Below are positions 1-6,016 of a stretch of DNA of 8,338 nt, in pieces; position 1 is the first letter of the stretch; each line of letters starts with the position of its first letter. Origin of the DNA: Sulfurovum sp. (GTDB lineage: Bacteria > Campylobacterota > Campylobacteria > Campylobacterales > Sulfurovaceae); contig JANTFF010000020.1 of assembly GCA_024763575.1 (NCBI GenBank), positions 1-8,338 on the forward strand. The letters are read 5' to 3'. The notes beneath the pieces were generated by a model. It was not told the DNA's origin and did no database searches. It saw only the letters and a list, made by a program, of their open reading frames with translations. A program made the translations under genes and the position numbers.

Positions 1-37
1 ATAGCTAATAATCTCGTTAATATCTTAGATTAAATTT

Positions 38-157
38 TTAACTCAACTTCCTTTTATAATACTCCACAGCCAAAAGTCCTATACCAACTAAAACAAAAAT
101 CAAAATAATAGACCCAATAACAACTTCATTGGGTATAGGTTGGCTCAAATCAAACAT
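38..157 (-). CDS. Small single-pass membrane protein, 39 aa, coupled to ileS
   Basis: A short open frame begins with an ATG whose A is the last base of the ileS TGA stop (TGATG) and ends at TAA at 38-40. The product starts MFDLSQPIPNEV. Residues about 12-31 form one uninterrupted hydrophobic segment rich in Ile, Val, Leu and Gly. The tail is basic, EYYKRKLS. Acidic residues before the segment (D3, E11) and K35/R36/K37 after it predict an N-out, C-in bitopic inner-membrane protein. No strong Shine-Dalgarno precedes it, so translation probably depends on ribosomes finishing ileS. The function is not recognised. I recall a similarly small hypothetical gene next to ileS in Campylobacter, but cannot verify it here. 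The stop/start overlap and the clean transmembrane pattern make a real gene more likely than chance. Confidence 0.72.
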   Translation of the reverse strand: MFDLSQPIPNEVVIGSIILIFVLVGIGLLAVEYYKRKLS

Positions 158-2910
158 CAAGCTACAACTTTAGCACATCTATCACATGCTTTATCTTCAC
201 TATCAGATGTGTATCTCCAACATCTAGGGCATTTAGCTCTTGTTGATTTATGAACAGTGAATTTCACCCCATCAACTTCAAAACTACCAACCTCTTCACT
301 TTCACAAGACGGTTTAATAGCTGAAACTATAAACCAATCTTCCAAGTTTTTACTATCTTTTATACCAAAGATACTGCTATCTCCTGCAATCTCTAACTCT
401 AGTGTTGATTTGATTAGTTTCTCTTTTTTGAGTCTATCAATAGACTCAGAGAATTTTGCTCTAGCCTCTATTAAATTTTTATCATCAAAACTATCCCCTA
501 CAATAGGAAGTTCTTCATATATCAAATCAAATACATTTTCCATATTACCTTTGACAATATCAGGAGCATAATCTAATACTTCATCTATAGTATATGTGAG
601 TACTGGTGCTACCATTGCCATCATAGCTTTTGATATAAGTACCATAGCAGATTGTGTTGATTGACGAGTAGATGAATTTTTGGCATCACAATAGAGTCTA
701 TCTTTGGTAATATCCATATATATACCACTTAACTCATTGGTTACAAAGTTATTGAGAGTTGCAAACCCTTTTAGGAAATCATACTCATCAAAACTAGCTT
801 TTACAGAACTAAATATCTCTCTAGCATGGTTAAGTATCCATCTGTCTAACTCATCATACTCATTTGGTTTTACTACTTTTTCTAAACCATCTACATTTGC
901 CATTAGAAATCTAAATGTATTTCTTAGTTTTCTATACTGTTCTGCTGTCTGTTTCAAAATTCCATCAGATATTTTAAGGTCACTTTGATAATCACTTAAT
1001 GCTACCCAAAGTCTCAATATCTCTGAACCATACTGTTTGATGACTTTATCAGGGGCTATTACATTACCTTTTGATTTAGACATCTTTTCACCTTTGGCAT
1101 CGACTGTAAATCCATGAGTGATTAGAGTTTTGTATGGTGATTTTTGATGAATGGCTGAACTAAGGAGTAGTGAAGTTTGAAACCATCCTCTATGTTGGTC
1201 ACTTCCTTCTATATATAATGAACTAGGATACTCTCCTGCATCATAGTTTCCACTAGCAAGTACTGCATTCCATGTTGAACCACTATCAAACCATACATCT
1301 AAAATATCGCCTACCTTTTCAAGTTCATCTGCTTTGTATTGGCAATCTGGATGTAGAAGTTCAAATATTTCCATATCATACCAAACATCTGTTCCTTTCT
1401 CTTCAAAGATATTTGCTACAAAGTCAAGTACTTTCTCATCAAAGATTACTTTTTTGGTAGCTTTGACTCTAAAAAATGCAATAGGTACACCCCAACTTCT
1501 TTGACGAGAGATACACCAATCAGGTCGCCCCTCAACCATTGGTCTAAGTCTATTTTTTGAACTTTTTGGATAGAACTTAACACTATCCAAAGCATTTAAT
1601 GTACTCTCTCTTAGTGTCTCATCTGAACCATTTGGTTTATCATCTACAGATATAAACCACTGATTTGTTGCTCTATAGATAAGTGGCTTTTTGGTTCTCC
1701 AACAGTGTGGATATGAGTGAGTAAATTTACTAATTTTTAAAAGATTATTACCCAAAAGTTCCAAAATAGGCTCATTGGCTTTAAATATATGCATACCTAC
1801 AAATTGCTCAGGATTAGGAAGTAGATTAAATCCTACTACAGACTCATCATAACAACCTCTCTCATCAACTGGCATTACCACTTCAAGATTATATTTTAAT
1901 CCTACTCTGTAATCATCTTCACCATGACCTGGGGCTGTATGAACACAACCTGTTCCACCATCCATTAAAACATGTTCACCCAATACTATAGTAGAAGTTC
2001 GCCCATTTAATGGATTGATAGTTAACATATTCTCAAGCTCTGTTGATGCAATTTTACGACTAGCATGTCCACTAACAACTCCCTCTTCTATCATAGCATC
2101 ATATCTAGCCTCTGCTACTATATGCCCATCATCTGTTAGTATATACATCTCTTCAGGATTAAGTGATATTCCTGTATTGGCAGGAAGTGTCCAAGGGGTT
2201 GTTGTCCATATTACAAGTCCTGCTTTACCTTTAATATCTAGCTTCTCTTTGGCACTATCACTAAGCTCAAAATGAACATAGATTGAATAATCCTCTTTGT
2301 CCTCATACTCTACCTCTGCATCAGCTAGAGCAGTTCTAGCAGCCCATGACCAAAAGATAGGTTTGTGTCTCTCTACTAATAGACCTCTTTTTGCTATTTC
2401 ACACAAAGTTTTATATATATTAGCTTCAAATTTATAATCCATAGTAATATAAGGGTTATCCCAATCAGCCATAATACCTAATGATTTAAACCCTTTTTTC
2501 TGACCCTCAACAGCTTTATTAGCTGTAACTCTACAAATCTCTCTAAATTTTGATATAGATAGTGATTCTTTTTTAGCTGTTCCCATCTTATCTTCTACTT
2601 TTTGCTCAATTGGCAAACCGTGACAATCCCAACCTGGAGTCATTCGAACAGCTTTTCCTTGAAAGTAGTTATATTTCAAAATAATATCTTTGAGAGTTTT
2701 GTTTAGAGCATGACCGATATGAATATCACCATTGGCATAAGGAGGTCCATCATGAAGTGTAAACATATCTGCACTCTCTCTTTTGCTTTTCATCTGCTCG
2801 TACATATTGTTATCATACCACTTTTTGTATCGTTTTGGTTCATTTTGAGGTAAATTTCCACGCATTGGAAATTTGGTTTTTGGAAGTAATAGTGTATCTT
2901 TGTAATCCAT
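157..2910 (-). CDS. ileS: Isoleucyl-tRNA synthetase (917 aa)
   Basis: Class I aminoacyl-tRNA synthetase that charges tRNA-Ile with isoleucine in the cytoplasm and edits misactivated valine. The HIGH signature is at residues 64-67 (DGPPYANGDIHIGHAL) and KMSKS at 609-613. The CP1 editing domain shows WTTTPWTLP from about 235 and GTGCVHTAPGHGEDD from about 319. WCISRQRSWGVP (about 465) and DVWFDSGSTW (about 538) are typical IleS core segments. The C-terminus carries a Cys4 zinc site (C894, C897, C909, C912), as in the bacterial type with a zinc-binding tail. The length is normal for that type. The ATG at 2910 is chosen because MDYKDTLLLPKTKFP is the usual family N-terminus and AAAGG (2921-2925) lies 10 nt upstream. 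A TTG 20 codons further up precedes the predicted transcript start. The gene is divergent from pncC, and its stop overlaps the next start. Confidence 0.98.
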   Translation of the reverse strand: MDYKDTLLLPKTKFPMRGNLPQNEPKRYKKWYDNNMYEQMKSKRESADMFTLHDGPPYANGDIHIGHALNKTLKDIILKYNYFQGKAVRMTPGWDCHGLPIEQKVEDKMGTAKKESLSISKFREICRVTANKAVEGQKKGFKSLGIMADWDNPYITMDYKFEANIYKTLCEIAKRGLLVERHKPIFWSWAARTALADAEVEYEDKEDYSIYVHFELSDSAKEKLDIKGKAGLVIWTTTPWTLPANTGISLNPEEMYILTDDGHIVAEARYDAMIEEGVVSGHASRKIASTELENMLTINPLNGRTSTIVLGEHVLMDGGTGCVHTAPGHGEDDYRVGLKYNLEVVMPVDERGCYDESVVGFNLLPNPEQFVGMHIFKANEPILELLGNNLLKISKFTHSYPHCWRTKKPLIYRATNQWFISVDDKPNGSDETLRESTLNALDSVKFYPKSSKNRLRPMVEGRPDWCISRQRSWGVPIAFFRVKATKKVIFDEKVLDFVANIFEEKGTDVWYDMEIFELLHPDCQYKADELEKVGDILDVWFDSGSTWNAVLASGNYDAGEYPSSLYIEGSDQHRGWFQTSLLLSSAIHQKSPYKTLITHGFTVDAKGEKMSKSKGNVIAPDKVIKQYGSEILRLWVALSDYQSDLKISDGILKQTAEQYRKLRNTFRFLMANVDGLEKVVKPNEYDELDRWILNHAREIFSSVKASFDEYDFLKGFATLNNFVTNELSGIYMDITKDRLYCDAKNSSTRQSTQSAMVLISKAMMAMVAPVLTYTIDEVLDYAPDIVKGNMENVFDLIYEELPIVGDSFDDKNLIEARAKFSESIDRLKKEKLIKSTLELEIAGDSSIFGIKDSKNLEDWFIVSAIKPSCESEEVGSFEVDGVKFTVHKSTRAKCPRCWRYTSDSEDKACDRCAKVVA

Positions 2911-2959
2911 TATATTTTTGCCTTTGTAGCGTAAATTCTTTGATAATTTAAATTGCGTG

Positions 2960-2989
2960 ATTATATCCAAAAGATGTTTTGGGTATAAT
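2960..2989. promoter_or_regulatory. Mirror-image divergent promoter ileS / pncC
   Basis: A 13-bp arm at 2960-2972 (ATTATATCCAAAA), a 4-bp centre, and an arm at 2977-2989 (TTTTGGGTATAAT) form an inverted repeat matching at 12 of 13 positions. The outer six bases of each arm are a perfect -10 box: TATAAT on the minus strand at 2960-2965 for ileS, and TATAAT on the plus strand at 2984-2989 for pncC. Predicted starts are near 2953 (ileS leader about 43 nt) and near 2996 (the first base of the pncC ATG). With a 17-bp spacer, each promoter's -35 position would fall on the other's -10 box. The two promoters therefore occupy the same DNA. The boxes are seen directly; promoter activity is inferred. 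Confidence 0.7.
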
Positions 2990-2995
2990 TATCCA

Positions 2996-3478
2996 ATGAA
3001 AAATAATCAAACAAAACAGAACGCTATTGATATAATAGAGACTTTAAAAGAAAAAAAACAGTCAATAACATTTGCCGAAAGTTGCACAGGAGGACGAATT
3101 GCTTCTGCATTTACTGCTATATCAGGAGCATCATCAGTTCTAAATGGCTCGGCTGTTACATACTCTAATAAGATTAAATCACAATGGTTAGGAGTAAGAG
3201 AAGAGACACTAATAAATTATGGTGCAGTAAGTAGTCAATGTGTTAGTGAGATGTTAGAGGGGATTTGTAAAATGGCAAACGCTAATTATGCTATAGCCGT
3301 TAGTGGTATAGCAGGGCCTACTGGTGGAAGTGTAGAAAAACCTGTAGGAACTGTATATATTGGTATTAAAACACCCAAAGATATTATAGTCAATCAGTAC
3401 CTATTCAAAGGAGATAGAGAAGAGGTTCAAAATCAAGCTACGAGTAAGTCTATAGAAATTTTGAAAAAAAATATATAA
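2996..3478 (+). CDS. pncC: CinA C-terminal domain protein / NMN amidohydrolase (160 aa)
   Basis: Stand-alone CinA C-terminal (PncC) domain. Characterised members deamidate nicotinamide mononucleotide to nicotinate mononucleotide, feeding pyridine nucleotide salvage in the cytoplasm. Family landmarks are AESCTGG (residues 27-33), the VTYSN segment (54-58), VSGIAGPTGG (102-111), EKPVGTVYIG (114-123) and GDREEVQNQAT (139-149). The length of 160 matches E. coli PncC, and the N-terminal molybdopterin-binding-like domain of full-length CinA is absent. The ATG at 2996 is preferred over an in-frame GTG at 2957, which adds an unconserved stretch and lies upstream of the predicted transcript start. No Shine-Dalgarno is visible. 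TATAAT ends 6 nt before the ATG, which suggests a leaderless mRNA. The gene is divergent from ileS, and the tRNA promoter begins 15 nt after its stop. Confidence 0.93.
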   Translation: MKNNQTKQNAIDIIETLKEKKQSITFAESCTGGRIASAFTAISGASSVLNGSAVTYSNKIKSQWLGVREETLINYGAVSSQCVSEMLEGICKMANANYAIAVSGIAGPTGGSVEKPVGTVYIGIKTPKDIIVNQYLFKGDREEVQNQATSKSIEILKKNI

Positions 3479-3492
3479 TTTTCAAAAAACTC

Positions 3493-3521
3493 TTGACATA
3501 TACTCTTTGATAGGCTATAAT
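3493..3521 (+). promoter_or_regulatory. Consensus sigma-70 promoter of the tRNA cluster
   Basis: A perfect TTGACA (3493-3498) and a perfect TATAAT (3516-3521) are separated by exactly 17 bp (3499-3515). The predicted start is near A3529, about 27 nt before the first tRNA, with a C/G-containing discriminator (TCCGTCC) after the -10. No other full-consensus promoter is seen in the window. It is well placed to drive all seven tRNA genes as one transcript. Confidence 0.88.
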
Positions 3522-3555
3522 TCCGTCCACTTATTACAAATGAAGTGAAAAGAAT

Positions 3556-3631
3556 GACCTTTTAGCTCAGTTGGTAGAGCAACTCCCTTTTAAGGAGTGG
3601 GCCCATGGTTCGAATCCATGAAGGGTCACCA
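3556..3631 (+). tRNA. tRNA-Lys (anticodon TTT), copy 1
   Basis: 76 nt with encoded CCA. The acceptor stem is GACCTTT with AAGGGTC, containing one T-G pair. The anticodon stem is ACTCC/GGAGT around loop CTTTTAA, giving anticodon TTT. The T arm is CATGG-TTCGAAT-CCATG and the discriminator base is A. It is the first gene of the cluster and identical to the copy at 3752-3827. Confidence 0.98.
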
Positions 3632-3655
3632 TTTATTTTTTATTTAAAAAAAGGT

Positions 3656-3732
3656 GCGGCGGTAGTTCAGTTGGTTAGAATATCTGCCTGTCACGCAGGG
3701 GGTCGCGAGTTCGAGTCTCGTCCGCCGCGCCA
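3656..3732 (+). tRNA. tRNA-Asp (anticodon GTC), copy 1
   Basis: 77 nt with encoded CCA. The acceptor stem is GCGGCGG with CCGCCGC and the discriminator is G, as expected for Asp. The anticodon loop is CTGTCAC (GTC). It differs from the copy at 4143-4219 only at 3683 (T instead of C). This turns the first anticodon-stem pair, 27-43, into a T-G wobble instead of C-G. Confidence 0.98.
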
Positions 3733-3751
3733 CATTTTATTATAAGTTTAT

Positions 3752-3827
3752 GACCTTTTAGCTCAGTTGGTAGAGCAACTCCCTTTTAAGGAGTGGGCCC
3801 ATGGTTCGAATCCATGAAGGGTCACCA
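3752..3827 (+). tRNA. tRNA-Lys (anticodon TTT), copy 2
   Basis: 76 nt with encoded CCA, identical base for base to the copy at 3556-3631. It lies 19 nt after tRNA-Asp copy 1 and 11 nt before tRNA-Val copy 1, with no terminator or promoter between them, so it is presumably processed from the common precursor. Confidence 0.98.
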
Positions 3828-3838
3828 TTTATAATTTT

Positions 3839-3914
3839 GGTCGATTAGCTCAGTTGGTAGAGCGCTACCCTTACAAGGTAGATGTCACAAGTTCGAGTCT
3901 TGTATCGACCACCA
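3839..3914 (+). tRNA. tRNA-Val (anticodon TAC), copy 1
   Basis: 76 nt with encoded CCA. The acceptor stem is GGTCGAT with ATCGACC. The anticodon stem is CTACC/GGTAG around CTTACAA, giving anticodon TAC. The T arm is ACAAG-TTCGAGT-CTTGT and the discriminator is A. It is identical to the copy at 4054-4129. Confidence 0.98.
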
Positions 3915-3944
3915 TTTTTAATAATTGTTGTTAATGGTCAAGAT

Positions 3945-4020
3945 GACCCTTTCATCTAGTGGCCAAGGATATTGCGTTTTCATCGCAAAAGCAAAGGTTC
4001 AAATCCTTTAGGGGTCGCCA
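3945..4020 (+). tRNA. tRNA-Glu (anticodon TTC)
   Basis: 76 nt with encoded CCA. The acceptor stem is GACCCTT with AGGGGTC, containing one T-G pair, and the discriminator is G. The anticodon stem is TTGCG/CGCAA around loop TTTTCAT, giving anticodon TTC. The T arm is AAAGG-TTCAAAT-CCTTT. It is the only single-copy member of this cluster and sits between the two identical tRNA-Val genes. Confidence 0.97.
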
Positions 4021-4053
4021 ATGTTTGTCCAATTTAAATTAAAACAATAATAA

Positions 4054-4129
4054 GGTCGATTAGCTCAGTTGGTAGAGCGCTACCCTTACAAGGTAGATGT
4101 CACAAGTTCGAGTCTTGTATCGACCACCA
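4054..4129 (+). tRNA. tRNA-Val (anticodon TAC), copy 2
   Basis: 76 nt with encoded CCA, identical to the copy at 3839-3914, although the flanking spacers differ (33 nt before it, 13 nt after it). It is read in the same direction from the cluster promoter. Confidence 0.98.
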
Positions 4130-4142
4130 TTCTATTATAGGT

Positions 4143-4219
4143 GCGGCGGTAGTTCAGTTGGTTAGAATACCTGCCTGTCACGCAGGGGGTCGCGAGTTCG
4201 AGTCTCGTCCGCCGCGCCA
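4143..4219 (+). tRNA. tRNA-Asp (anticodon GTC), copy 2
   Basis: 77 nt with encoded CCA, the last gene of the cluster. The acceptor, D, anticodon and T arms match copy 1 except at 4170 (C instead of T), which gives a full C27-G43 pair. The four bases before both Asp genes (AGGT) also match, and the rest of the flanks differ. Confidence 0.98.
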
Positions 4220-4348
4220 TATAATCATATCTTTTCATATAACTTATCCCAATTTTAGATAAACCTGATATATCAATTTTATTGTGAATATATTTTAATT
4301 TTTTAGTTTGATATTGAAGTTATAGCAAAAGCTGTAGATAAACCTATC
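4220..4348. other. Non-coding gap after the tRNA cluster
   Basis: An AT-rich stretch between tRNA-Asp copy 2 and the terminator hairpin, without a start-to-stop open frame of note. It holds an 11-bp direct repeat, TAGATAAACCT, at 4256-4266 and 4335-4345. From 4307 it contains a plus-strand stretch that reads like the tail of a protein, FDIEVIAKAVDKPIKEDV, ending at TAA 4361-4363 but closed upstream by TAG at 4304-4306. No promoter for either neighbour is evident. Confidence 0.5.
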
Positions 4349-4376
4349 AAAGAAGATGTATAAAACATCTTCTTTT
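4349..4376. terminator. Bidirectional hairpin terminator, tRNA cluster / leuB
   Basis: An 11-bp perfect stem, AAAGAAGATGT (4349-4359) with ACATCTTCTTT (4365-4375), encloses a 5-nt loop (ATAAA). On the plus strand the descending arm ends in TTTT. On the minus strand the hairpin starts 6 nt after the leuB stop and its 3' arm ends TTCTTT. The convergent placement fits a shared terminator. The stem is GC-poor and the T-runs are short, so efficiency in each direction is uncertain. Confidence 0.72.
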
Positions 4377-4381
4377 AGAGT

Positions 4382-5455
4382 TCACGATTTGCAAACATAA
4401 TTGGCAATAATATCCCCAATTTCAGAAGTTGAACATATCTCTTTTGCATCATAAGCAGATAAATCACCTGTTCTATATCCATTTGCCAATGCTTTTTTGA
4501 TAGCATTATCAATTTTAACTGATGCCTCTTCTTCATTTAGAGCATATTTTAACATCATAGATACACTAGATATTGTAGCTAGTGGATTTGCTATTCCTTG
4601 ACCTGCTATATCTGGAGCTGAACCGTGGATTGGTTCATATAGTCCTACACCCTTACCAGTACTAGCACTTGGTAAAAGTCCTATAGAACCACTAAGCATA
4701 CTTGCTGCATCTGATAATATATCTCCAAAGATATTTCCTGTTAAAATTACATCAAACTGTTTTGGCTCTCTTATTAGTTGCATAGCAGCATTATCTACAT
4801 ACATGTGAGTTAGTTCTACTTCAGGATAATCTTGAGCTATTTCAATAACAGTTTCTCTCCAAAATTGACTCACTTCAAGAACATTTGCTTTATCTACAGA
4901 ACATACTCTTTTGTCTCTTTTCAATGCTATCTCAAAAGCTATTTTGGCTATTCGACTAACCTCTTCTTTTGTATATATCATAGTATTATAGGCTTTATCT
5001 TCAAGTAGTTCTCTAGGTTGTCCAAAATAGATACCACCTGTTAACTCACGAACTACCATAATATCAACACCTTTGATAACATTTGCTTTGAGTGTTGAAG
5101 CATTTACTAACTCATCATATACAATAGCAGGACGCAAATTTGCAAATGTTCCCATCTCTTTTCTAAGTCCTAAAAGTCCACTCTCTGGTCTAAGATGTCG
5201 CTCCAAATTATCCCATTTTGGTCCACCAATTGCACCAAATAGTACAGCATCACATTTTTTGACACCTTGTATTGTCTCATTTGGTAGAGGAACACCCGTC
5301 TCATCAATAGCCAAACCACCTAAAAGCATCTCATGATACTCTATATTAAAACCCATATTAGCAGATAGTGCATCTAAAACTTTCATTCCTTCATTAACTA
5401 TCTCAGGTCCAATACCATCACCTTTGATTATACCAATTTTATAATTTCTATCCAT
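4382..5455 (-). CDS. leuB: 3-isopropylmalate dehydrogenase (357 aa)
   Basis: NAD-dependent oxidative decarboxylation of 3-isopropylmalate to 2-oxoisocaproate, the third step of leucine synthesis, cytoplasmic. Family segments are KGDGIGPEI near the N-terminus, GAIGGPKWD (about 74-82), LGLRKE and FANLRP (R98, R108), [14 protein letters not shown] (R136, Y143), [14 protein letters not shown] (K189), and YVDNAAMQL (D221). The metal-site segment [20 protein letters not shown] carries D245 and D249, and [17 protein letters not shown] follows. Substrate, metal and catalytic residues all appear present. The ATG at 5455 is preferred over an in-frame GTG at 5467, because it gives the normal N-terminus and has GAGGTG (5460-5465) just upstream. 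That ribosome site lies in the last leuD codons. Only 1 nt separates the leuD stop from this start, so the genes are translationally linked. Confidence 0.98.
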   Translation of the reverse strand: MDRNYKIGIIKGDGIGPEIVNEGMKVLDALSANMGFNIEYHEMLLGGLAIDETGVPLPNETIQGVKKCDAVLFGAIGGPKWDNLERHLRPESGLLGLRKEMGTFANLRPAIVYDELVNASTLKANVIKGVDIMVVRELTGGIYFGQPRELLEDKAYNTMIYTKEEVSRIAKIAFEIALKRDKRVCSVDKANVLEVSQFWRETVIEIAQDYPEVELTHMYVDNAAMQLIREPKQFDVILTGNIFGDILSDAASMLSGSIGLLPSASTGKGVGLYEPIHGSAPDIAGQGIANPLATISSVSMMLKYALNEEEASVKIDNAIKKALANGYRTGDLSAYDAKEICSTSEIGDIIANYVCKS

Positions 5456-5456
5456 T

Positions 5457-5951
5457 TTACACCTCACTACTAGCTATCTCTTGATTAGCAAATGAGATAA
5501 GTCCACCTGCATCAACTAACTTTTGCATAAATTCAGGGATTGGAGTAAATTTATATGTTTTGGCTTGAGTTATATTTATTACTTCTCCTTTTGCCATATC
5601 GACTTTGACAGTATCACCCTCATTTATCTCATTAGCTTCTGCTAATTCAAATATAGGAAGACCCATATTAAAAGCATTTCTATAAAAAATTCGTGCAAAT
5701 GTTGGAGCAATAACTGCTGAAATACCTGCTGATTTTAGAGCAATAGGAGCGTGTTCACGACTACTACCACAACCAAAATTTTCACCTGCTACGATAATAT
5801 CACCTTCACTCATTTTACTAACAAATGCTGGGTCTGCATCTTCCATAACATGTTTTGCCAACTCTTTTGGCTCACTAGTATTTAAATATCTCGCTGCGAT
5901 AATCAAATCTGTATCTATATTATCACCAAATTTCCAAACTTTACCTTGCAA
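5457..5951 (-). CDS. leuD: 3-isopropylmalate dehydratase small subunit (164 aa)
   Basis: Small (swivelling-domain) subunit of isopropylmalate isomerase. With the iron-sulfur subunit LeuC it converts 2- to 3-isopropylmalate. The N-terminal [19 protein letters not shown] and the signature [14 protein letters not shown] (about 56-69) followed by [18 protein letters not shown] identify it. It is the short form (about 160-170 aa) shared with archaea and many bacteria rather than the roughly 200-aa enterobacterial form. The substrate-loop motif after the first helix reads YLNT (22-25). Translation starts at TTG: an in-frame stop occurs six codons upstream, no ATG lies between, and AAAGGA (5958-5963) sits 6 nt before the TTG. 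A putative TATAAT at 5995-6000 suggests its own promoter after the YmdB-family gene. The partner leuC is not in the window. A homoaconitase-like or dimethylmalate dehydratase role is possible in principle, but adjacency to leuB favours leucine synthesis. Confidence 0.96.
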   Translation of the reverse strand: MQGKVWKFGDNIDTDLIIAARYLNTSEPKELAKHVMEDADPAFVSKMSEGDIIVAGENFGCGSSREHAPIALKSAGISAVIAPTFARIFYRNAFNMGLPIFELAEANEINEGDTVKVDMAKGEVINITQAKTYKFTPIPEFMQKLVDAGGLISFANQEIASSEV

Positions 5952-5994
5952 ATCCCATCCTTTAGATTAGGTTATACCTATTTTTGTATGTCGA

Positions 5995-6000
5995 ATTATA
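5995..6000 (-). promoter_or_regulatory. Putative leuDB promoter -10 box
   Basis: A perfect TATAAT on the minus strand, preceded by CTTGGC, lies in the 65-bp gap between the YmdB-family stop (6017-6019) and the leuD start. The predicted start is near 5987, giving a leader of about 36 nt that includes the AAAGGA site. No good -35 hexamer is seen. The string GGCTATAATTC is shared with the tRNA-cluster promoter. Read-through from the upstream gene is also possible. Confidence 0.55.
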
Positions 6001-6016
6001 GCCAAGTTGTGTTAAA

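Noticed and set aside
257..2275. Four plus-strand open frames at 257-571, 704-988, 1272-1460 and 2015-2275
   Set aside because: All lie antisense inside ileS, have no ribosome sites or recognisable protein features, and read as low-complexity Ser/Leu-rich shadows of the AT-rich coding strand.
2911..2953. T-box or other aminoacylation-sensing leader ahead of ileS
   Set aside because: The predicted leader is only about 43 nt, with no specifier or antiterminator-like structure, and T-boxes are not expected in this phylum.
2911..2970. A 20-residue upstream extension of IleS starting at TTG 2970
   Set aside because: It lies upstream of the predicted ileS transcript start (near 2953), is not part of the known IleS N-terminus, and the ATG at 2910 has its own AAAGG site.
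2957..2995. A 13-residue upstream extension of PncC starting at GTG 2957
   Set aside because: It translates through the promoter palindrome, adds no family-like sequence, and precedes the likely transcript start.
3556..4219. CRISPR-like array because of regularly spaced identical repeats
   Set aside because: The repeats are complete tRNA genes with anticodons, T arms and CCA ends, not short palindromic repeats with unique spacers.
5073..5336. Plus-strand open frame of 87 codons
   Set aside because: Antisense to the conserved N-terminal part of leuB. No family resemblance and no initiation signals.
5456..5467. A 4-residue upstream extension of LeuB starting at GTG 5467
   Set aside because: The GTG sits within the ribosome-binding region and overlaps the end of leuD. 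The ATG at 5455 has correct spacing and the family N-terminus.
5968..5980. Small hairpin TAGGT-TAT-ACCTA followed by T-run on the plus strand, considered as a terminator
   Set aside because: The stem is only 5 bp, and the T-run is on the plus strand where no transcript is expected. On the minus strand it is just a weak structure in the leuD leader.
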